Shown piece after piece: positions 60,822 to 64,000 of a stretch of 64,000 nucleotides of DNA. Each line of letters opens with the position of its first letter. The stretch's first letter is position 1. This DNA is from Paraphaeosphaeria minitans (Eukaryota > Ascomycota > Dothideomycetes > Pleosporales > Didymosphaeriaceae). The DNA is taken from assembly GCA_015832175.1 (NCBI GenBank), contig WJXW01000006.1, positions 1,922,001 through 1,986,000 on the forward strand, read 5' to 3'. The notes under the pieces were generated by a model that made no database searches, had not been told where the DNA came from, and saw nothing but the letters and a program-made list of their open reading frames with translations. Both the position numbers and the translations under genes were made by a program.

Positions 60822-61415
60822 CCGTACTGTCGCGACTGAAAAGCTACACCGCTGCAGCCCGCACAATGTTTTTGCACCTCACCGCTCCCCACAAAACAGC
60901 CCGACAATGGCCCCCGACTCACGCGCACCGTCTGTCGACCTAGATGTCGATCTGCCGGGGTGCCCATGGGAAAGGCGGCAAACGTGGGGAGACCCAGCTC
61001 TAACGACGCCATCCGAAACATCTTCCTGCATGCGAAACCCACTCCCAGTTGCATCACGAGGCGTGTGGGCGCTAGGGCCGAACGTCGTGTCCGATTCACG
61101 ATGCCCGGACACGCTGGAACAATGCACTGCGGCTGCAAGAATGCACAGAAATGCACAGAATTCAACAATATGTACTGGCCCTTATACCAGGCCATGGCCG
61201 CATCAACGGGTATCGATAGGTATGCCGGATGAGGAAAACGCCAAGCTGCATGCAAATTGCTCCAAACGCTCCAGCATAAGCAAAAACGACTCCCCTCACA
61301 GACCGTCCTCCCACTGCAGCACATCGTATCCTTTTCTCTTCACTTCTGCGACCGGCCTAACGCGCAGGTTCTCTGGCCACTTTTTTTGCGCATCGGCGTC
61401 GACCTGAGGTGCACA

Positions 61416-64000
61416 TCAGCCTCCGTTCTTTTTGCTACCGCCCGGGGTTGGTGTCGACGCCGAACGTACTTTGTCGTTTCCTGTAAAGGACTTCGCCCGA
61501 CCCATTGCGAAAACAAAATCGCGGTATGGATCGCCGGTAGGCTCCATGGAAACGCACGACCCGCTACTTGTTCGCTGCATCGAACGGCGGCTTGTAGACG
61601 TGCTGTGACATGTCGACAGCCGATTGCTTTGTTTAGCGGGTTTGGAATGATCGAGGGAGCTGGAAGAAGGCAAGGGTGAAGGACCTCTACTTGGGGGTGC
61701 TTGGAGGGACTGTCTTGGACGCTCTTTGCTCGGTCTTTGTGCTGTATCTGTGTTCGCTCCAGACTGCTTGCTGAAGGCTGGCGGGAGCGACTGCCGTGCT
61801 TTCCTTTGCATATTGGCAATAGGACTAGATCCTTCTACCGCAGCCGGCTTCCCTCCAGATGCCCTCGAACCAGGCATCTTTGCAGTGGGCGCCTTGACCG
61901 CAGAGCTCTTGCCAACAGATACCTCGGTGTCAGATCTTCTATCCAAAGACGATGACGGGAATACTTTCGCAACCGTGTCTTTACGAAGTGCAGCAGTGGC
62001 CTTCGCAGCAGTTCCACCTTCAAGCTCTCCAATAGCAGCAGCCAACGTCTTTCTGCTTATGATGATGCCCTCTTTATACAGCGTGTCGCGGAGGTTGTCT
62101 TTGTAAAAGCGATAGTAGGGTTCCGCATCCTCTCCATTATCCAGGCATTGGTTCGCGTAGTCCCTGTAGTCGCTTCGATTGCGGATGATGAAATCGTCCC
62201 ACTGCCACTTTGGCACCATCTTATCCTGATCGTCAAGCTTCTCCATCTGCTTACACTGGCCCAGGAAATGCCGCATGTCTCCTGTGTAAGCGGGATACCT
62301 GGTCTTGAACACTTCGAATATCGTTGCCGACTTGCTTGATGGCATGCCCGGTCTGACCTCCTTCGGCTTTGTCGCCGAGAACGCTGTCCTCGGAGGCGGG
62401 TCAAATGTGCGTAATCGGGCTTGCAAGTGGCGAGAGTCGTATTGGCCGCCCACCTCTTGAGTGGTGATATTCTCATGGGCTTCCGTGTTTTGCATTCGAG
62501 CGGTCTCGAGGTCGTCAATTTCTACATGTCGCCCTGTGTGCCGGTCACCGGTCTCAACGTCGTCAATTTCCGCACGTCGCCCTGTATCGCTGTCCCCAGC
62601 TTCGGCGTCATCGATTTCCATATCATCGCCTTTGGGTACTTCGGACGCCAATGTGAAGCTCGGAGTGGGAATCTGCGGCAGTGGTTCACTGCTGGGATAC
62701 TCGGGAGCCTGTAGCTCCGCCCTGCCAGTAGAGTGTGGTGGACTTTCACGCGTCTGCGGGTGTGTCTGATCTATATCGACATCCCGGTGGCCGCTTGCCA
62801 AATGTTCTTCACGCTCCATGGCATTCGCATTGAAGATGGAACGTGTTTGTAGGTCTTCGAGTCCCTGTTCCGTGCCACGGTTGGCTTCGTGGAAACCGTG
62901 AGATGATGTGGACTGCGCGCCCGGGTTTGGTCTGTTTTCGGAGCTGTAATTAGCCAAACTAACTGGAAAGGCAGTCCTCTCTTTATTTGTTAACTGCTCA
63001 AAATGCGCTTTCCTGTGTTCCTCCAAATCATTTCTGTAATCCGTATGTTCTGTACGTTCCCCACCAAGAAAACCGTCGTATCTGGGGAGTTTGCGTTTGG
63101 ATGGACGAGTCCGTCTCGAGGGAGAGTGCTCGAATTTTCGTTTAGCATGCGATATAACGTTCGATTCGACTCCTAAATGCGACCTCTGACCAGACACAGG
63201 ACTCAGGCTGGGTGACATGAGGGGAGATGATCCGTCTTCCACACGGGGCTGCTCGGGTTCAAGCCGTGGATCCAAGTCTTCATGGGGATTCAAAGGCGGT
63301 GCTGGAGAGTGGGCATGCTGTCGCTGATCTTCAAAATCTAGACTTGGCTGCGGTGGCTCATCGTTGGCATTTGCCATAGAGACTTCAACGGGCTCAATGT
63401 TTACCTCGTGGTCATTCCAGGATGGTACCAACGCAGTTAACTGAGACGGCACGGCGTCTGTACCATGAGAAACGCTCTTTATTGACGAGCTTGATTCGTG
63501 GTAAGTACCCAATACGATGGATGTAGAAGAAGTGTCATTAGAAGTCCCGCTCGAGTCTTGCTGTTGCGCTCGAGCAGCGAGAATGACATTGGCAGGGGAA
63601 GCTGGATTCTTTTCTTTAGAGTATGGCGTTTCCTTCACCTGGACGACCGCCGCTTTGCGAACTGCTGTGGCGGCAGGAGGGATGTTGCGGGCCGGGCTGC
63701 CTTCGTCTAATCCGCGTGGTAGGTTCATTTCCATGTCCATATCCGAATCATCACCTTCAGGGACCAAGGGCGGTGATGAGTGAGGCCCAGATATGTTCTC
63801 TTCGCCGGATGATTGAAGTGCTACAACGCGCTGAGCCTCTTGAACGGGACTCGTCTCTTGAAGTTCCCTCTGAATCGCTGTACTATGTTCTGGGAGACTG
63901 GAATCAGGAGGCAGAATGTGGCCAGGCCTAAATGGTGCTTTTGGGGCTTGCCTGACAGGCGAGCTAGACCAAGGTATCGGGGTGCCGGGTGTGCTAGCCT
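61416..64000 (-). CDS. Large disordered protein with a conserved C-terminal block, possibly shelterin TPP1/Tpz1-like (partial)
   Basis: Open from the window edge (5' part missing) to TGA at 61416-61418: at least 861 codons with no intron needed. Most of it is low-complexity and Ser/Pro/Glu/Lys-rich, with TPIPWSSSP near the edge and a basic KRKFEHSPSRRTRPSKRKLP stretch at about 63,090-63,150 (likely nuclear localisation). Three tandem ~17-residue repeats of the EIDDxETGDxHTGR type lie at about 62,500-62,625. The only conserved-looking block, about 62,040-62,335, contains FKTRYPAYTGDMRHFLGQC, WQWDDFIIRNRSDYRDY and GEDAEPYYRFYKDN. I associate this block with fungal proteins annotated as shelterin TPP1/Est3-like. 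That is from memory of family style and uncertain, because the N-terminal OB fold that would settle it lies outside the window. Confidence 0.75.
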   Translation of the reverse strand, partial: ASTPGTPIPWSSSPVRQAPKAPFRPGHILPPDSSLPEHSTAIQRELQETSPVQEAQRVVALQSSGEENISGPHSSPPLVPEGDDSDMDMEMNLPRGLDEGSPARNIPPAATAVRKAAVVQVKETPYSKEKNPASPANVILAARAQQQDSSGTSNDTSSTSIVLGTYHESSSSIKSVSHGTDAVPSQLTALVPSWNDHEVNIEPVEVSMANANDEPPQPSLDFEDQRQHAHSPAPPLNPHEDLDPRLEPEQPRVEDGSSPLMSPSLSPVSGQRSHLGVESNVISHAKRKFEHSPSRRTRPSKRKLPRYDGFLGGERTEHTDYRNDLEEHRKAHFEQLTNKERTAFPVSLANYSSENRPNPGAQSTSSHGFHEANRGTEQGLEDLQTRSIFNANAMEREEHLASGHRDVDIDQTHPQTRESPPHSTGRAELQAPEYPSSEPLPQIPTPSFTLASEVPKGDDMEIDDAEAGDSDTGRRAEIDDVETGDRHTGRHVEIDDLETARMQNTEAHENITTQEVGGQYDSRHLQARLRTFDPPPRTAFSATKPKEVRPGMPSSKSATIFEVFKTRYPAYTGDMRHFLGQCKQMEKLDDQDKMVPKWQWDDFIIRNRSDYRDYANQCLDNGEDAEPYYRFYKDNLRDTLYKEGIIISRKTLAAAIGELEGGTAAKATAALRKDTVAKVFPSSSLDRRSDTEVSVGKSSAVKAPTAKMPGSRASGGKPAAVEGSSPIANMQRKARQSLPPAFSKQSGANTDTAQRPSKERPRQSLQAPPSRGPSPLPSSSSLDHSKPAKQSNRLSTCHSTSTSRRSMQRTSSGSCVSMEPTGDPYRDFVFAMGRAKSFTGNDKVRSASTPTPGGSKKNGG

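Larger units (their letters stand above)
59654..61415. other. Intergenic region between the lipase and the 61416 gene
   Basis: Contains the lipase promoter region (a TGACGTC element lies at about 59,876 on either strand, significance unknown) and the 3' end of the upstream gene. It also holds two (CA)n tracts and a 40-bp inverted repeat around an AT-rich island. Long open frames occur on both strands at 60772-61407 and 60818-61324. They run through the (CA)n tract or overlap each other and have no recognisable domain, so I do not call a gene. Confidence 0.6.

Noticed and set aside
60772..61407. 211-codon plus-strand frame
   Set aside because: Runs through a (CA)n microsatellite, lacks domains and overlaps an equally featureless 168-codon frame on the other strand.

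Overview
The window is a filamentous ascomycete (Pezizomycotina) chromosome segment with two compartments. Positions 1 to about 56,440 are an extremely AT-rich block made of nested LTR retrotransposons. They carry the signature of repeat-induced point mutation (RIP): CpA and TpG are nearly gone, TpA is everywhere, and every recognisable retroelement reading frame is broken by TAA/TAG where Gln or Trp codons are expected, almost never by TGA. Positions about 56,500 to 64,000 are ordinary GC-balanced gene space with two minus-strand genes and short GT-AG introns. Alternating AT-rich and GC-balanced blocks of this kind are known in several Dothideomycetes, but the species cannot be fixed from this window.

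Layout of the AT-rich block. (i) 1-5410: the end of a minus-strand Ty3/gypsy chromovirus (family G1) inserted in stacked remnants of G1 LTRs, one with a 17-bp minisatellite. (ii) 5411-30988: a second chromovirus (family G2, plus strand), split by a minus-strand Ty1/copia element (6112-20108, TSD GAAAC) that itself contains a complete G1 element (9079-15740, TSD CTCTT), and split again by a plus-strand copia (20331-27664, TSD GTTAA). (iii) 30989-38301: a third copia whose flanks do not match and which joins two different G2 copies. (iv) 38302-41765: a G2 3' end with an exact 1,260-bp tandem duplication and a solo LTR (TSD TAAAG) that is not RIP-mutated. (v) 41766-56480: an AT-rich relic of some protein-coding sequence split by a minus-strand G1 element (42427-55724, TSD TAGAT), which is itself split by a plus-strand G1 element (48308-55016, TSD TATTG/TATTA).

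The most interesting pattern is architectural. In all three retroelement families (G1, G2 and copia) the stretch between the end of pol and the 3' LTR carries a reading frame on the strand opposite to pol. Read through the RIP stops, each frame shows a cluster of Cys (or Tyr codons where RIP would convert Cys) followed by a charged, often coiled-coil-like region. Within G1, different versions of this antisense frame go with different U3 halves of the LTR, while gag-pol and the R/U5-side half stay conserved.

Gene space: 57183-59653 (minus) encodes a Tgl3/4/5-type patatin-fold triacylglycerol lipase in three exons, with an apparent Ser253/Asp405 dyad. 61416 to beyond 64000 (minus) is the C-terminal part of a large, mostly disordered protein with one conserved block resembling the C-terminal domain of fungal shelterin TPP1/Tpz1-like proteins (tentative). 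Between them lie about 1.8 kb of intergenic DNA with two (CA)n tracts and a 40-bp inverted repeat around an AT-rich island.
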